Below, in pieces: positions 1 through 13,370 of a DNA stretch of 64,000 bases; within the stretch, counting starts at the first letter, position 1, and each line of letters opens with the position of its first letter. Origin of the DNA: Bagarius yarrelli. Its lineage: Eukaryota; Chordata; Actinopteri; Siluriformes; Sisoridae. Location of the stretch: contig VCAZ01000003.1 of the NCBI GenBank assembly GCA_005784505.1, forward strand, positions 7,009,510 through 7,073,509. The letters are read 5' to 3'. A program made the position numbers and the translations under genes. The notes below the pieces were generated by a model. It was not told where the DNA came from, ran no database searches, and was given only the letters and a program-made list of their open reading frames with translations.

Positions 1-451
1 ATGGTGGAGCAGTGGTCTGCCTCCCACAGTGGCATGCCTTTTAGCACTAGAGACCAGGATAATGATCGTTACCTACAAGGAAATTGTGCTGTGGAGAACA
101 AGGGAGGCTGGTGGTACAACAGGTAAGGTACAAAGCATTAAGTACATATATAATTATGTTTAATAGGAGAGTTTTTAAAAATAGTGTAAAGAGCTTCAGA
201 ACTTATAGGTCAGCCTGCAAATCCTTTTTTATTAAGAGCTGTTACAGAATTGCTTTCCCCTTTTTAGATGCCATGCTGCCAACCTAAATGGAAAGTTTTA
301 TCGAGGAGGGAAATACACAGCAAAACATGACAATGGCATTGTGTGGAGCACCTGGCGGGGACTCTGGTACTCACTCAGACACATAAGCATGAAGGTGCGA
401 CCTACAAACTTTTTGGACAGCCTGGGGAGTGGAGCAGGACCCGACAGCTAA
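1..451 (+). CDS. fgl1: Fibrinogen-like protein, 3' end only (fgl1-like)
   Basis: Two terminal coding exons, 1-122 and 268-451, joined by a GTAAGG donor and a pyrimidine-rich TTTTTAG acceptor; the stop is TAA at 449-451. The gene enters from outside the window, so its true start is not here. The peptide is the C-terminal third of a fibrinogen C-terminal globe: FSTRDQDNDRY (calcium-site loop), GNCA, GGWWYNRCHAANLNG (with the last disulfide cysteine), DNGIVWSTW and MKVRP. From memory of the family, human FGL1 is the closest match (QW-ASH, YTAK-DNGIVW, WYSL), closer than FGL2, angiopoietin-like or tenascin globes. FGL1 is a secreted hepatokine and LAG-3 ligand. The tail after MKVRP is about 15 residues and differs from FGL1. 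Paralogue identity is less sure than family. Confidence 0.8.
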
Positions 452-1381
452 AAAATGTTTATGCTTTATCAGATAAGAAATGAAATTTATTCAGCAACAG
501 ATTTCACTGAAACATTCTACATGTAAAACATGTAATCCACATGTAATGCATAAGATTCCCAGATAAATTACAGCATTCCTTATAAACATGTTTCTATATA
601 AACATTATCTGTACAATACAATAGCAGTCACATGTACCTTACTTATATATAATTAACAATGCTTTATACATGGCTTATACTTAATATCCAACCCATACCC
701 TTAATAAACCAAGTAAAACTTTATGGCTCTTTTATCTTTTTTTTTATGTTTAAGATCCTATTATTTTTAAGTATTTTTCCAGCCAAAGCTGGCTACATAT
801 CACAATACTTTGGATAACATAAAATACCTCTCTGATTTTCTACAGGCTTGAACAAACATAAACAAAGAATAATAAACAAAAAATAAATTTATTTAGAATG
901 CATACAGAACACTATTTGCCTGTCTATGAGCTGAGACATTTTTTTCAGTGTAAAGATAATTCCACAATTTAAACCACTTTAAATGATCCTTCAGATTAGC
1001 ACCAGATTAAGACAATCTTCTAATCAAATACTTTAAAGTCAAATGAATACAAAATAAATATATATATATTTTAAATATCAAGTGAAATATAATATTCATT
1101 TATGAACAAAAATCAAAAAATGTATTCTTAGATTAAACAATGCTTATAAATGTAAATAGATTTGGATGTGGTCATACTAAGTAGCTACATAATACAATTT
1201 AATGCAGTGAAAACAAAACAAAATGGTTTTTGTTTAGTTAAAGATTTGTTCATTTACTCAATAAGTATTGTTTTATACAGTATCTGTTAGATGAAGGCTG
1301 AAAAAACTAAAATACAACAACATTAAGTTCAGTAAATTCTCCGAACTCAAGTGTAAAATCTTTCATTATTTTTGTCTTATC
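452..1381. other. Convergent intergenic region / two 3' UTRs
   Basis: AT-rich sequence between the stop of the fibrinogen-like gene and the stop of thsd1, which converge. An AATAAA-type signal near 700 could end the upstream plus-strand transcript, and TTTATT near 885 (AATAAA on the minus strand) could end thsd1. No ORF or recognisable transposon is seen. Confidence 0.5.
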
Positions 1382-4300
1382 CTATTTTTTTAGATATTTA
1401 GAAATATCCATTATTTGCTGTTCATCCTCAGTCAGGCCATATGAGGAGCTGCTAAAGTCTGCGGAGAGAGGGAGGCTTCGGCTCCTGCTCTGATCATATC
1501 TAGAGAAGGTAGAACTTCTTTTTCTGTGATGATTTGTTGAATTGGCTTCTCGCAATTTTCTGGCTAAAATGTTTCTCTGGATTGGTGAGGGACCTCTCCT
1601 GTTCCAATTTTGTTCGGCTCTTTCTACATGGTCTATTCTATCAGATCGGGTCAAGCCTGCGCCATGACTGTCTGTTAATAGTTTTTTTGTTGGTAATGTC
1701 ACAGACTGATTGATTGCAGGTTTGGAATTTGAGAAGGAAGGAACATCTATCCGAAGACGCTGTCTGTGGTTGCTAGAGCTGTAATGTTCCATATATTTAG
1801 TCTGAGACCAGTCCTCCAGCTCTGGTATTAAATTCTCCCAGGCTCTGTTTCTACAACTGCCCTCTGGAACCTGGCGGGGGACTACCTGGGTCATGCTCCG
1901 CTCCCTAAATGGCTGCGGCTTGGGTAAATGCTGCAGGTTGCTCTCGTTAAAACTAGATGTCCTCCTGAAATTTGGGTAATTCGAAAAACAGATTCTGTTT
2001 CGTTCCACCGTAGCCACCCAGTCTGCAGTGCGTTCTTGGCGTTGGTCTCGATCCTTAAAAACAGCCTTTGGTGAGGCCAACATCAGCTCGACTTTGGGGC
2101 TCAGTCTGTCAGGCAGAGTGGCAGAGTTTCTGTGAGGCCATGTGGCCTCTGTAAAGGGAGATTTGTGGTAGTGACTGACACTGGCTTCTTGAGAATCCAG
2201 GTTCTGGGGCACTGGTGTAAGATCTGCAGATGTTGAGGCTGTGGCCTCTAACATGGTGTCATCAACAGGACTCTGGGAGACATGATAAACTTGTGTGGCC
2301 TCTTTTAATCCTTTCTTTTTCATTTCCTTAAGCTGCTGCTGTGCCAAACGATACCCAAATATGGGAGGAAGAATCTTTTGACCTGAGGGGGACAGCCGAT
2401 CAGGATCCTGGGGTGTGGGTATAGGGAGGGAGAAACTCTGTTGACTGGCCATTACCCCCCTGTCTGATGATGTTTGAATAGACACCGGACATGTTTGACC
2501 TTTCTGAATCACAGTTGCGCCAATACTATTTTTGGAGAAACAATTTTTTTGTACAGTGTGTCCACAAATAGAAGCCTCATCTGAAAGCTTGTGTGCACTA
2601 GAAGATTGCATAGACTCGGGCCGTGCTGAGCTACACTTTGGGACATGGCACAGTTTCCTCCACAATGTTATAATGATAGTGACCAAGATGACAGCTAAAC
2701 AAAGCGAGATACCAGCCACCACCACTAAGTTTTCGCCAAGAAACGAAACCACAGCTGGAGGAGGTGGAATAGAAATGGTAGGCAGGTTGTCTACAGACAA
2801 GACAATAGAGCAGATTTAGGAATCAATAAATAAAAAGTTCTGCTGACTGCAAAAGAATAAAGACATGGGGCTAAAGAAATTCATCCTTACACATTATATG
2901 TGCATTAAGGGTAAAGGGATATGGCTTACCAGTGCAGTCCTCTAGGGAGCAGAGTGACTGCTCTCTCACCATGCCATTGCACTGTAGTCCACCACCTGGG
3001 GGCAGCAAGCACCTTCGCACACGCTCTCTTATCCCCTCTCCACAAGTCACACTGCACCCGCTCCATGTTTGCCACGGCCCCCAGATCTCTACTAATAAAT
3101 CAAACGAGTTTAAGCAAAACACAATTGCAGTGGTTAATTAGTATTATTGTATTATTCAAATATGAGGAAAAAATACACTTTTGTTAATCTAGCTGCAGAA
3201 ACATTATTACAAAAATCTCACCAGCATTTCTTTGAACAATGATGCATGTGTGTGCCAAACTAGTAGACTGACTGTAAATTCTCTCATAATGAAAGCAGTA
3301 CTTTCTCTGACCAAGATCAAAATGGGAGCAATTAAACTCTGTCACATTCTCCCCTTGGGTAAGAAAGTGAAAAGCAACTTGAGAGGGTCTTTCCTGCTCT
3401 CCAGTGGCACTGGGCTCCCTATATAGCAACACCTTTCCTGTAGTGACTGTGCAAGGTGGAGAGAGCAGGCGGACAGGTACTGTGCCCTCACACCCACTTC
3501 TGTATATGTTCTCCACCAAAAGCTTGTAGGAGAAGATACGAGACAGATAGAGTGGTCCTGATGATTTAATGTTTTGTTGGCTGTAGTGGGACCTGAGAGC
3601 TACTTGGATGAAGCCAGCCTCTGTCAGCAGGGAAGCACACTTGAGGTCCATATGCTGCGACCTTACAACATGGATGTTGTGTGTTGTTTGTTTCTGCACC
3701 TTGTCGATGGTGTTCTTTCCAATTTGATTGTGCTCCATGTACTTGACTTCTAGGAAAACGGATGAGTTGATGTTCAGGCAGACGTGGAAGTCAACATTGG
3801 TAGATACAGAAACCTGAATTGCATCAGAGCTGTAACTGTTGTCAGTCCGTTCCACGCCAAAGTGAAAAGTGGGCCACTGGATACTGAGTACTGGGCTCCA
3901 CCAGCTGAGGGTACTTTTTAGTGCACCCTGGTAGCCCATTTGGTCTAATCTAAAACTGAATTTCCCAGCATATAGGAAGTATGTGCATTCAAACTCCAGA
4001 ACGCCCGCTGTCAGGTTGAATGGGAGCGGTCTAGTTATCAGTGTTACATTCTTATCAAGGTCAACCAACTCCATTGACAGCTCACTGTCTGTCATGTTGT
4101 TGTCTGCATTGTAAGTGACAAAAACACTGGCATTGCTCAGGGCAACATGTACCGAGGGCCATAGGTGTAGACCAGCCATTGCTGAAAAGGAAATAAAACA
4201 TGTAAAACAAAAAGAAAAAGATAAAGCATTTTTTAAGAAAAAAAACAATAAATAGCAATAAATTAAAATATACAATCCAATGTAAAAAAACCCTGCAGAA

Positions 4301-5311
4301 TTCAAGATGGTGACAATTACCTTATAACCTTTTCCTAAATTGATATCTAAAAGGTATAATTGATATATTAAAGGTATAAATTAATACTTGTACCTAAGAA
4401 ACGCTGCTGTAATCAGAAAAAGTGTCCTTTGACTGGCCTCATCTTTACATTAGGTATATTTTAAAACAGCGATTTGTACTGATTGGCTTTATAGTATAAA
4501 GAGGTAAAAATGATTTTTAATCCCACTATCCCACTATTTTACAAATAATATTACAAAGTCCTTGCAAATCTACTTGGCAATAAATCTCTTTCTGATTCTG
4601 ATTTTGATTCTTAATGTAGATTTATTTATGCAAAGTCAGTTTGTTAAATTATTCAGGGTCAGTAAGATGTGCAAAGTTATATGTCAATGGGCCCATGCAC
4701 ATTGGGGGCCCGCAGACATCTGTTTTATTTGTAGTAACAGTGCGGAATGGGTGTGGTAGGGGGCTTAACCTCTAATTTTTTTATAGGGCTTGTTAACGAT
4801 GTATCTGACAATATCTACTACTACATTAAACTGAAATCTTTCATAAACAGAAAGGTGTTCCATAAACAGAAACTCTTATTTGTCCGTTCAGCACTTATGG
4901 CCAGATACTGTATGTACGCCGTATCCTCCACCCCCATTATAAAAACACTTGCTGTAGGACAATAGGCTCTGTGTCACTACATTTACTTAAGCAATTCATT
5001 GTTATTTATGAATGCCACTGCACATAGGTCACTTCCCAAGAAAAAAAAATATATCAACGGAAAAGCAGGCAGGAAAAAACTCCCTCCCTTCTCTTCCTAT
5101 CTAAGCCTGTTCTACTAAAGAAGGACTGCTTATCCTGAACCACTATGTAATACAAGTCACAGGCCTAATTATATACCTAGAGGTAAAATCATTATACACA
5201 ATGTATATCAGTACAATCCCTATTTATATATATTTTTTGTGTCTACTTACCAAATCCCATTAGAAGGAGCAGGAGCAAAAATTGGACGAGTGGGGTGAGA
5301 CCCTGTATCAT
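1382..5311 (-). CDS. thsd1: Thrombospondin type-1 domain-containing protein 1, complete
   Basis: Four coding exons on the minus strand: 5311-5251 (signal peptide), 4181-3222, 3088-2930 and 2790-1382. All junctions have GT/AG sites and keep frame, giving 862 aa (human THSD1 is 852). The start at 5311 is preferred over an ATG 8 bases upstream because only this frame gives a Leu-rich signal peptide (MIQGLTPLVQFLLLLLLMG). Exon 2 encodes the N-glycosylated ectodomain; exon 3 is exactly one TSP1 repeat (about 341-393; WGPWQTWSGCSVTCGEG). A membrane helix lies at about 414-437 and is followed by a ~425-residue cytoplasmic tail. Family landmarks in the tail include LAQQQLKEMKKKGL, YHVSQSP, PFRERSM, RRGPSP and GLTEDEQQ. 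THSD1 links to talin/FAK focal adhesions in endothelium, and human variants are associated with intracranial aneurysm. No lesion is visible. Confidence 0.95.
4340..5240. other. thsd1 intron 1 content
   Basis: Mostly unique AT-rich DNA. Around 4560-4620 there is a LINE-tail-like stretch (CAATAAATCTCTTTCTGATT followed by repeats of TCTGATT). No conserved ORF is seen. Confidence 0.4.
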
Positions 5312-5805
5312 TCCGATGCATGTCCTCTTCCTTGCTTGCTTAACATCACTTTTTTATATTTCAGCAGCCCTGTACATTGCACATAATTCCAACAGATTAT
5401 CAGATATTAATATTATATATACATGTGTCCATGCTAACATAATTAAAAAAGCATGACTAGACTACAAAAATATATATTTGAACAAATCATTATACAGAGC
5501 ATGATTTTTTTTCAAATCAGGGAGTTTGTGCTATAGGTTTCCTTACTTACATAAACATTAAGCCCAATTAGTTTGATTCATGTTTTAAAAACTTAGCTGC
5601 TCTTTTTTCCACTTGACTCAGCACTATCCTTGTATTTTGGGGGTTCCTTGAATCCATATACTTTAAACTTCCTGAACAGTTTTGGCCTCAGAAATAAATG
5701 CATCAGAGTCAGATTTGTTACCCAAACCAGTGATTCCAATTTTCCGGCTTGTCCAGTGTCCAGTGAAAATACACAACCATCAGCTCTTCAGTGTTCCATC
5801 TATTA

Positions 5806-5808
<3 letters not shown>

Positions 5809-5855
<47 letters not shown>
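5809..5855. repeat. (CA)n microsatellite
   Basis: About 23 uninterrupted AC dinucleotides upstream of thsd1. The peptide-coding appearance of this stretch is only the repeat read through. Confidence 0.98.
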
Positions 5856-5856
<1 letters not shown>

Positions 5857-6459
5857 TGTGTTGCATTATAATAATCTAAATAAATCATTGTTGCACGGGA
5901 AATTCAGAAACAGATCGTAATAATACACTTAAGAATAGACTCAGATGCATTTACGTTATTTTGCTTCATGTATACTTTTCTTCTGTCTGTCTTTTAGAGA
6001 CAGCTCACGCCCCTGTTACTAAGATTACAAACTGTGTATTTATAACTGTAGTTAACCCCAGAGGTCTGTTCAATTTAATTTAAAGTTGTGGTTTGTTTGA
6101 TAGCCTATACGCCCATTTTAATGTTTCAGTCATGTGAACGCACCCACAAACACAAGGGACTGTACTGTTATACTAAATTATACAAATAATAAAATAAATC
6201 TAAACAAAATAAAATTAATAAAATTAATAATAATAATACAAAGGGGAATTCTGAATGCTTACATTTTACTGAGTACATAAAATGATAATTTCTCTATGTA
6301 TAATATCCAATATTAAGAGATGACCGCACTTCGCTTTCGGTAAAAAAAAAAAAGTTATTCTAAAAAAACCAAAAATGTAGTTTACTCACAGCAAACAGAA
6401 ATGAACAAATCTGACTAGTTTTTTGTTTGGGTTTAATCCGCTTTACCGACGCCTACAGA

Positions 6460-6675
6460 GGATCCGGGAAAGGAGAAGAGGAGAGTGGAGAGGAGAGGAT
6501 TGGAGAGAGGAGGAGAGGAGAGAAGTTGAGAGAGGACAAACGAGAGAAGTTGAGCGAGGACAGAGGAGAGGAGTTGAGAGAGGACAGATGAGGAGAGGTA
6601 AGGACATAGGAGAGGAGTGGAGAGAGGACGTAGGAGAGGAGTGAAGAGGTGAGGATATAGGAGAGAAGTGGAGTA
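6460..6675. repeat. GA-rich imperfect minisatellite
   Basis: Degenerate tandem units of roughly 20-28 bases built on GAGGAGAGGAGTTGAGAGAG and GAGGACA, almost all purine on the plus strand. It lies about 1.1 kb upstream of the thsd1 start codon. Both-strand ORFs here (Arg/Glu-rich one way, Ser/Leu-rich the other) are by-products of composition. Confidence 0.85.
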
Positions 6676-6834
6676 GCTGCTGAACTCCGAGTCTTTTTCA
6701 CTGCTGCCAGACTGGGCGGGATTCAGCACTGCATTTCACTGGATTGTACAGAGTAATATGTGTTTGTTTGGGCAAGTGAACAAACTTTGTTTTTTTTATA
6801 CCCACATCATGAATTCACTTTCCCAATCCTTAAT

Positions 6835-6965
6835 TACCGGCCACTTTAATAGGAACACCAGTTCTTACGCAATGATCTAACCAGCCAATCGTGTGGTAGC
6901 AGTGCATGTATAAAATGATGTGAATATAAGTCAAGAGCTGCTGTTTATTTTAACATCTAGTTTCC
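6835..6965 (+). mobile_element. Tc1-type transposon, 5' terminal scrap
   Basis: Begins TA-CCGGCCACTTTAATAGGAA and continues with a diverged AACCAGCCAATCGTGTGG. Both resemble the left end of a widespread fish/amphibian Tc1 family whose ends read GGCCACTTTATTAGG. Transposase and right end are absent. Confidence 0.6.
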
Positions 6966-7059
6966 ACATGGCAGATAGAGCTGGGATTTTATAGTATAGT
7001 AGATAACAAACAAAAATGCAGCAGGTAGAAGTTATGCAGTGTATACACCCCTAGGGCCT

Positions 7060-9485
7060 TATGCTGATTGTCCTAAAGAATTTGCATATTTTGTAACAGA
7101 CCTATTAATTAATTTTGATAAAATGTTGATTGTCCTAATAATGCTTTAGGACTAGCATTCACAGATTTACTGAACTTCTATGGGATTAAACAAAACGTCA
7201 CTAGACCTACTCATCGTTCTACCACAAAGTGATGATATCACAGACCATTACCTTATTTTGTGCACACTACCATCCCTCCACGCCATCGATTAGGTGGAAC
7301 TATTACTCCGACCATTAAAGACAGATTCATAAGAATTCTGCCCAATCTGTATCAATTTCTTAGCACACCCCTAAACACGTGATCTAGACGAAGTGACTAA
7401 TTGCATAGGCACTAACTTCACTAGTACATTAGACTCTGTTGCCCCCTTAAGATTAGAAAAGGCTAGAGAAAAATCACCTGCGCCATGGTACAATAGTCAT
7501 ACCCATGCCCTCACGAGAGCAACCTGTAACCTCGAGCAAAAGTGAAGAAAAACAAAATTAGAAGTTTTTAGAATTGTTTATAAAGACATCTGTAGACAGG
7601 CGCTAAAAGCTGCTAGAGTCGAACACCTACGTAAACTGATAGAAAACTATCAAAACAATCCCAGGTTCTTATTTAGTACAGTGGCTAGATTAACAAAGAA
7701 TCAGACATCTGAAAAGAACATTCGCAATTTAGTAGCGAGGACTTCATAAATTTCTTCACCGAAAAAAATAATGGTATCAGAAACAAAATTGCGGTATCAG
7801 GAACAAAACTTTGATAGCATCTTTTGAGCCAGTCCCACCTGAAACCCCAGTTAAAGCTGCAATGCTTTAGTAGGGTACAGTGCCTCGAAAAAGTATTCAT
7901 ACCCCTTGAACTTTTTCACATTTTGTCACCTCACACCTGTATTTAGCCCCCCTGAGTCAATACTTTGTAGAGCACATTTTGCTGCAATTACAGCTGCAAG
8001 TCTTTTGGGGTATGTCTCTACCAGCTTTGCACATCTAGAGACTTAAAATTTTGCCCATTTTTCTTTGCAAAATATCTCAAGCCAGATTACATGGGAAGCA
8101 TCTGTAAACAGTAATTTTTCATTCTAACACATGAATATTCTTTGATTCAAACTATGCCATTGTAGCCCTGGCTTTATAATTAGGGTCATTGTCTTGCTGG
8201 AAGGTGAATCTCCTTCACAGTCTCAAGTCTTTTGCAGCCTCCAACAGGTCTGTCAGTTTAGGTATACGGCCATGTCATGGTAGGTTTGCAGTTGATGTTC
8301 AAAGCTTGGAATATTTTTTATAACCTAACCCTGCTTTAAACTTCTCCACAACTTGATCTGATCTTACCTGATCTGTCTGGTAAGTTTCTTGGTCTTCATA
8401 ATGCTGTTTGTTCACTAGTGTTCTCTAACAAACCACTGGAGCCTTAACAGAACAGGTGTATTTATACTGAGACTAAATTACACACAGATGGACTCTATTA
8501 CCTAATCAGGTGACTTCTGAAGGCAATTGATTGCACTGGATTTTATTTAGGGTTATCAGAGTACAGGGGACTGATTACAAATGCACACCACACTTTTCAG
8601 ATTTTTATTTTCTTTAATTATGTACTACTTTGTGTTGGTCTATCACATAAAATCTCAATAAAATACATTTAAGTTTCTGGTTGTAAGGTGACCAAATGTG
8701 AAAAGGTTCAAGGGGTATGAATACTTTTTCAAGGCACTGTAGGACAGGAAGAGTTATATAAACTTATCATCACGGCCAAATCAACAACATGTTGGTTAGA
8801 TCCAATCATAAACTAAATTGCTAAAAGATATGATGCATACAGCTGGAGAGCCTCTTCTAAACACTATTAATGCCTTGCTAGAGTTAGTTCATGTCCCAAA
8901 AACTCTCAAATTGGCAGCCTCTGGTTAAAAAACCTAGATCCTAATAAATTATTAAATTACAGATAGATTTTTAACCTTCCATTTAAGTCTAAAATACTAG
9001 AAAAAGTTGTGTCTGCTCAAATATGCTCCTTCCTACATGAAAACCTGGAGAATTCCAGTCAGGTTTCAGGCCCCAGCATAGTACAGTAACTGCGCTAGTT
9101 AAAATTACAAATGACCTGTTAGCTTCGGACCAAAGCTGCATCTCTATATTAGTTTTACAGGATCTTAATGCTGCATTTGGATACACTATCACTACTATCT
9201 CATCAGTGAAAGACTTCCTATTCATCATGCTCCTTAAGATTTCAATCGTCCAGACTTCTGGTAGTCCCCAGAATAGCAAATCCAGAAAAGGAGGTAGAGC
9301 TTTTTGACATTTAGCTCCTAAACTTTGGAATGGCCTACCTGACAATGTTCGGGATTCAGACACAGTCTCCCAGTTTAAACATCGATTAAAGACATTTCTA
9401 TTTAGCCAGGCATACACATAACATATCCCATAATATTAGGCTTCAGTATATCTGATTAAAGGCACATTATCAGCTAGTGTCTACT
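7060..9485 (+). mobile_element. L2-clade LINE fragment A (decayed), interrupted
   Basis: Plus-strand remnant with EN-RT linker sequence at 7140-7870 and RT to C-terminal sequence at 8745-9420. The end of ORF2 is readable as APKLWNGLPDNVRDSDTVSQFKH. The two halves are separated by a TA-flanked transposon at 7876-8741. Part of the RT core is deleted and several frames are broken, so it cannot move by itself. Confidence 0.75.
7876..8741. mobile_element. Non-autonomous Tc1/mariner-type element
   Basis: Terminal inverted repeats start CAGTGCCTCGAAAAAGTATT on the left and end in the matching complement (…CTTTTTCAAGGCACTG) on the right. TA lies on both sides (7876-7877 and 8740-8741). About 860 bases long with no transposase frame. 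It sits inside L2 fragment A, so it is the younger insertion. Confidence 0.85.
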
Positions 9486-9489
9486 AATA

Positions 9490-12400
9490 TTATAGTGAAG
9501 TCACCTTTATTTATATAGCGCTTTTAACAATCAGGATTGTTTTAAAGCAGCTTTACAGAAATACATCAGAGACGACAATATTAAACATTAAGTCAATTTG
9601 ATTAATATCCATAAATTTAGAGTCCACAACTAAGCAAGCTAGAGGCGACAGCGGCAAGAAACCAAAACGCTATCGGTGACAAAATGAAGAAAAAACCCTT
9701 GAGAGGAGCAGGCTCAGTCGGGGAAGGGGTGGGTGGGTCAGTTCTCCTCTGACCAGATAAACCAAACGGTTACCCGTGCTGCAGTAAAGTTTCCGTGGTC
9801 TTGTCCGGATGGCCGTTTAGAAGACAAGAGAAACTGCCTTATTGTCTCCAGGTGATTGTGGTAACAGTGAGCTCGGAATAACAAAGAACAGACATATGTT
9901 AGCGTAGATGCAATTGGACTGGTGATAAACATATATATATATTATGTGTTACTGGTGGTGTTTCCTGACCTGATTATTGCAGCCTTATCCTTCAACAGAT
10001 TTGAATAATAAAAATGTGTGTATTATGTGTAGGCAGGTTAAAAAGATGTGTCTTTAATCTAGTTTTAAACTGGCAGAGTGTGTCTGCCTACCGAACAGTG
10101 CAAAGTAAGTTATTCCAACGTTTAGGCGCTAGATAAGAGAAGGATCTGCCACCTGCAGTTTATTTAGTTATTCTATGTATAATCAAATTGCCTGATCCCT
10201 GAGAGCGCAGCGGACATGAAAGACTATACTAGGATAGGAGCTCACTCAGGTGCTAAAACATTTAGGGCTTTATAAGTAATTAACAAGATTTTAAAATCTA
10301 CTTTATATTTAATAGGGAGCCAGTGCAGTGTTGACAGAACCGGGCTAATATGATCATATTTTTTGGTTCTAGTAAGAACTCTAGCTGTTGCATTTTGGAC
10401 CAGCTGGAGTTTGTTTATTAGGCGTGCAGAACAATCTTGAGGTCATGAACGCATGAACTAAAATTTCTGCATTTGACCTCGAGAGCATAGGTCATACTTT
10501 AGATATACACTGCTCAAAAAAATAAAGGGAACACTAAAATAACACATCTGAATGAATGAAATATTCTTATTAAATACTTTGTTCTTTACATAGTTGAATG
10601 TGTTGAATTGAACAAAATCACACAAAAATTATCAATGGAAATCAAATTTATTAACCCATGGGGGTCTGGATTTGGAGTCACACTCAAAATTGAAGTGGAA
10701 AAACACACTACAGGCTGATCCAATTTTGATGTAATGTCCTTAAAACAAGTCAAAATGAGGCTCAGTAGTGTGTGTGTGGCCTCCACGTGCCTGTATGAAC
10801 CTCCCCTAACAACGCCTGGGCATGCTCCTGATGAGGTGGCGGATGGATGGTCTCCTGAGGGATCTCCTCCCAGACCTGGACTAAAGCATCCGCCAACTCC
10901 TGGACAGTCTGTGGTGCAACGTGGCGTTGGTTGGTGGATGGAGCGAGACATGATGTCCCAGATGTGCTCAAGTGGATTCAGGTCTGGGGAAATGGGGGGG
11001 CCAGTCCATAGCATCAATGCCTTTGTCTTGCAGGAACTGCTGATCTCATCTCAATACCTAATGGCAGTCAGGCTACCTCTGGCGAGCACATGGAGGGCTG
11101 TGCGGCCCTCCAAAGAAATGCCACCCCACACCATTACTGACCCACTGCCAAACCGGTCATGCTGGAGGATGTTGCAGGCAGCAGAACGTTCTCCAGGTGT
11201 CTCCATATTCTGTCACGTCTGTCACATGTGCTCAGTGTGAACCTGCTTTCATCTGTGAAGAGCACAGGGCGCCAGTGGCGAATTTGCCAATCTTGGTGTT
11301 CTCTGGAAAATGCCAAACGTCCTGCATGGTGTTGGGCTGTAAGCACAACCCCCACCTGTGGACGTCAGGCCCTCATACCACCTTCATGGAGTCTGTGTTT
11401 CTGACCGTTTGAGCAGACACATGCACATTTGTGGCCTACTGGAGGTCATTTTGCAGGGCTCTGGCAGTGCTCCTCCTGTTCCTCCTTGCACAAAGGCGGA
11501 GGTAGCGGTCCTGCTGCTGGTTTGTTGCCCTCCTACGGCCTCCTCCACGTCTCCTGATGTACTGGCCTGTCTCCTGGTACCGCCTCCATGCTCTGGACAC
11601 TACGCTGACAGACACAGCAAACCTTCTTGCCACAGCTCGCATTAATGTGCCATCCTGGATGAGCTGCACTACCTGAGCCACTAGAGTGAAAGCACCGCCA
11701 GCATTCAAAAGTGACCAAAACATCAGCCAGAAAGCATAGGAACTGAGAAGTGGTCTGTGGTCACCACCTGCAAAACCACTCCTTTATTGGGGGTGTCTTG
11801 CTAAATGCCTATAATTTCCACCTGTTGTCTATTCCATTTGCACAACAGCATGTGAAACTGATTGTAAATCAGTGTTGCTTCCTAAGTGGGCAGTTTTGAT
11901 TTCACAGAAGTGTAATTGACTTGGAGTTACATTGTGTGTTGTTTAAGTGTTCCCTTTATTTTTTTGAGCAGTGTATTTTTAAGATGATAAAATGCATTTT
12001 AAGAAAAGCTGAAAATGTAGCTCTCAAAGGAAGGATTACTGTCAAAAAGCACACCCTAAGTATCTAACTAACGATGAAGGGTTGACAGAGAGCAGCCATC
12101 AAGTATTAGGCAGTAATTTAGATTATTTTATTATTACAGGCAGAGTAATTGCCTGTTTTTTGAGGATTTAGCAATAAGAAATTATTTGTCATCCAGTTTT
12201 TTTTTATAAACTATGCATTCAGTTAGTTTTTCAAATTGGTAAGTTTCGCTGTGTTGCAAAGAAATATATAGCTGAGTGTCATCAGCATAGCAGTGAGAGC
12301 TAACACCATGTTTCCTGAACAGTCCTAGAACTGAGCCTAGGGGTACTCCATACATTACTTGCGAGTGATATGATACCTCTTCGTTCACTACTACAAATTG

Positions 12401-13370
12401 TTGGCACTGATGCCAACAACGCTTTCTAATCTATTTAAAAGAATGTTGTGGCCAACAGTGTCAAATGCAGCACTGAGGTCCAATAGCACTAATAGGGAAA
12501 GACAACCATTATCAGCTGATAGCAGCAGGTCATTTGTAACTTTAATTAGAGCAGTCTCTGTACTGTGACAGGATCTAAATTCTGACTGGAAATCTTCATA
12601 AATATAATTTTTCTCTAAGAAAAAATTTAGTTGTAAAGATACAACTTTTTCAAGTATCTTAGACAGAAATGGGAGGTTTGAGATCGGTCTGTAATTAACT
12701 TAGATCTTTGGGATCAAGTTGTGTTTTTTAATGAGCGGCTTAATAACAACTAGTTTAAATGTTTTGGGAACGTATCATAATGACATTGATGAATTAATTA
12801 TATTCAGAAGCGGACCTCTTTTAGGAGCTTAGATGGAATCAGGTCTAACATACATGTTGGTTTAAATGATTTAATAAGTTTATAAAGTTCTTCCTCTCCT
12901 ATAGTAACGAATGAGTGGAATTGTTCCTCAGGGGACTTAAAGCACACTGTCTGATGCAATACTGCGGCTGTCTGCTGCACGTTCACAATTTTATCCCTAA
13001 TAGTATCGATCTTAGAATAAACGTAATTTATAAATTCATCACTGCTATGCTGATGGGAAATCTCAACACCTGTTGATGCTTTTTATTAATTAATTTAGAC
13101 AATGTATTGAATAAATACCTAGGGTTATGTTTGTTCTCTTCTAGAAAAGATAAAAAGTAATCAGATCTAGCAGTTACTATCCCGCCATGTAATACGAAAT
13201 ACCTCTAGTTTTTCTTCAGCTACGCTCCACTTTTCGGGCTGCTGTCTTTAAGGTGAGTGTGTGCTCATCATACCACGGTGCCAAACTATTTTCCTTTATC
13301 TTTTTTAAGCGTAATAGAGCAACTGTATTTGAAGTACTAGAAAAGACAGCAGCTAATTTCTCTCCACCTG
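9490..13370 (-). mobile_element. L2-clade LINE fragment B (minus), interrupted
   Basis: Minus-strand L2 remnant. Its 3' tail lies at 9490-9560 (minus-strand reading ends AAAAGCGCTATATAAATAAA). RT pieces include the CYADDTQLYIS active-site box at about 12260-12300, and the EN-RT linker APWYDEHTLTLKTAARKVERS at 13216-13280. Multiple stops and frameshifts are present. A Tc1-type element (10508-11973) splits it. The 5' end stops near 13370 against an opposed L2 tail. Confidence 0.8.
10508..11973 (-). mobile_element. Tc1-type transposon, copy A of the CACTGCTC family
   Basis: Ends are CACTGCTCAAAAAAATAAAG and its complement, with TA at 10506-10507 and 11974-11975. The minus strand carries a broken transposase: an HTH N-terminal part near 11700-11440, FTDESRFTLS (first Asp) near 11240, and PDLNPLEHIWD (the catalytic Glu region) near 10970. 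Compared with copy B at 27607 it has lost the initiator-Met region (by 11683) and about 90 bases around 11045 that include the second Asp (QDNARPH). It is dead by inspection. It interrupts L2 fragment B. Confidence 0.9.

Noticed and set aside
6423..6729. Arg/Glu-rich and Ser/Leu-rich frames upstream of thsd1
   Set aside because: Purine-rich minisatellite, with no start context or conservation signal.
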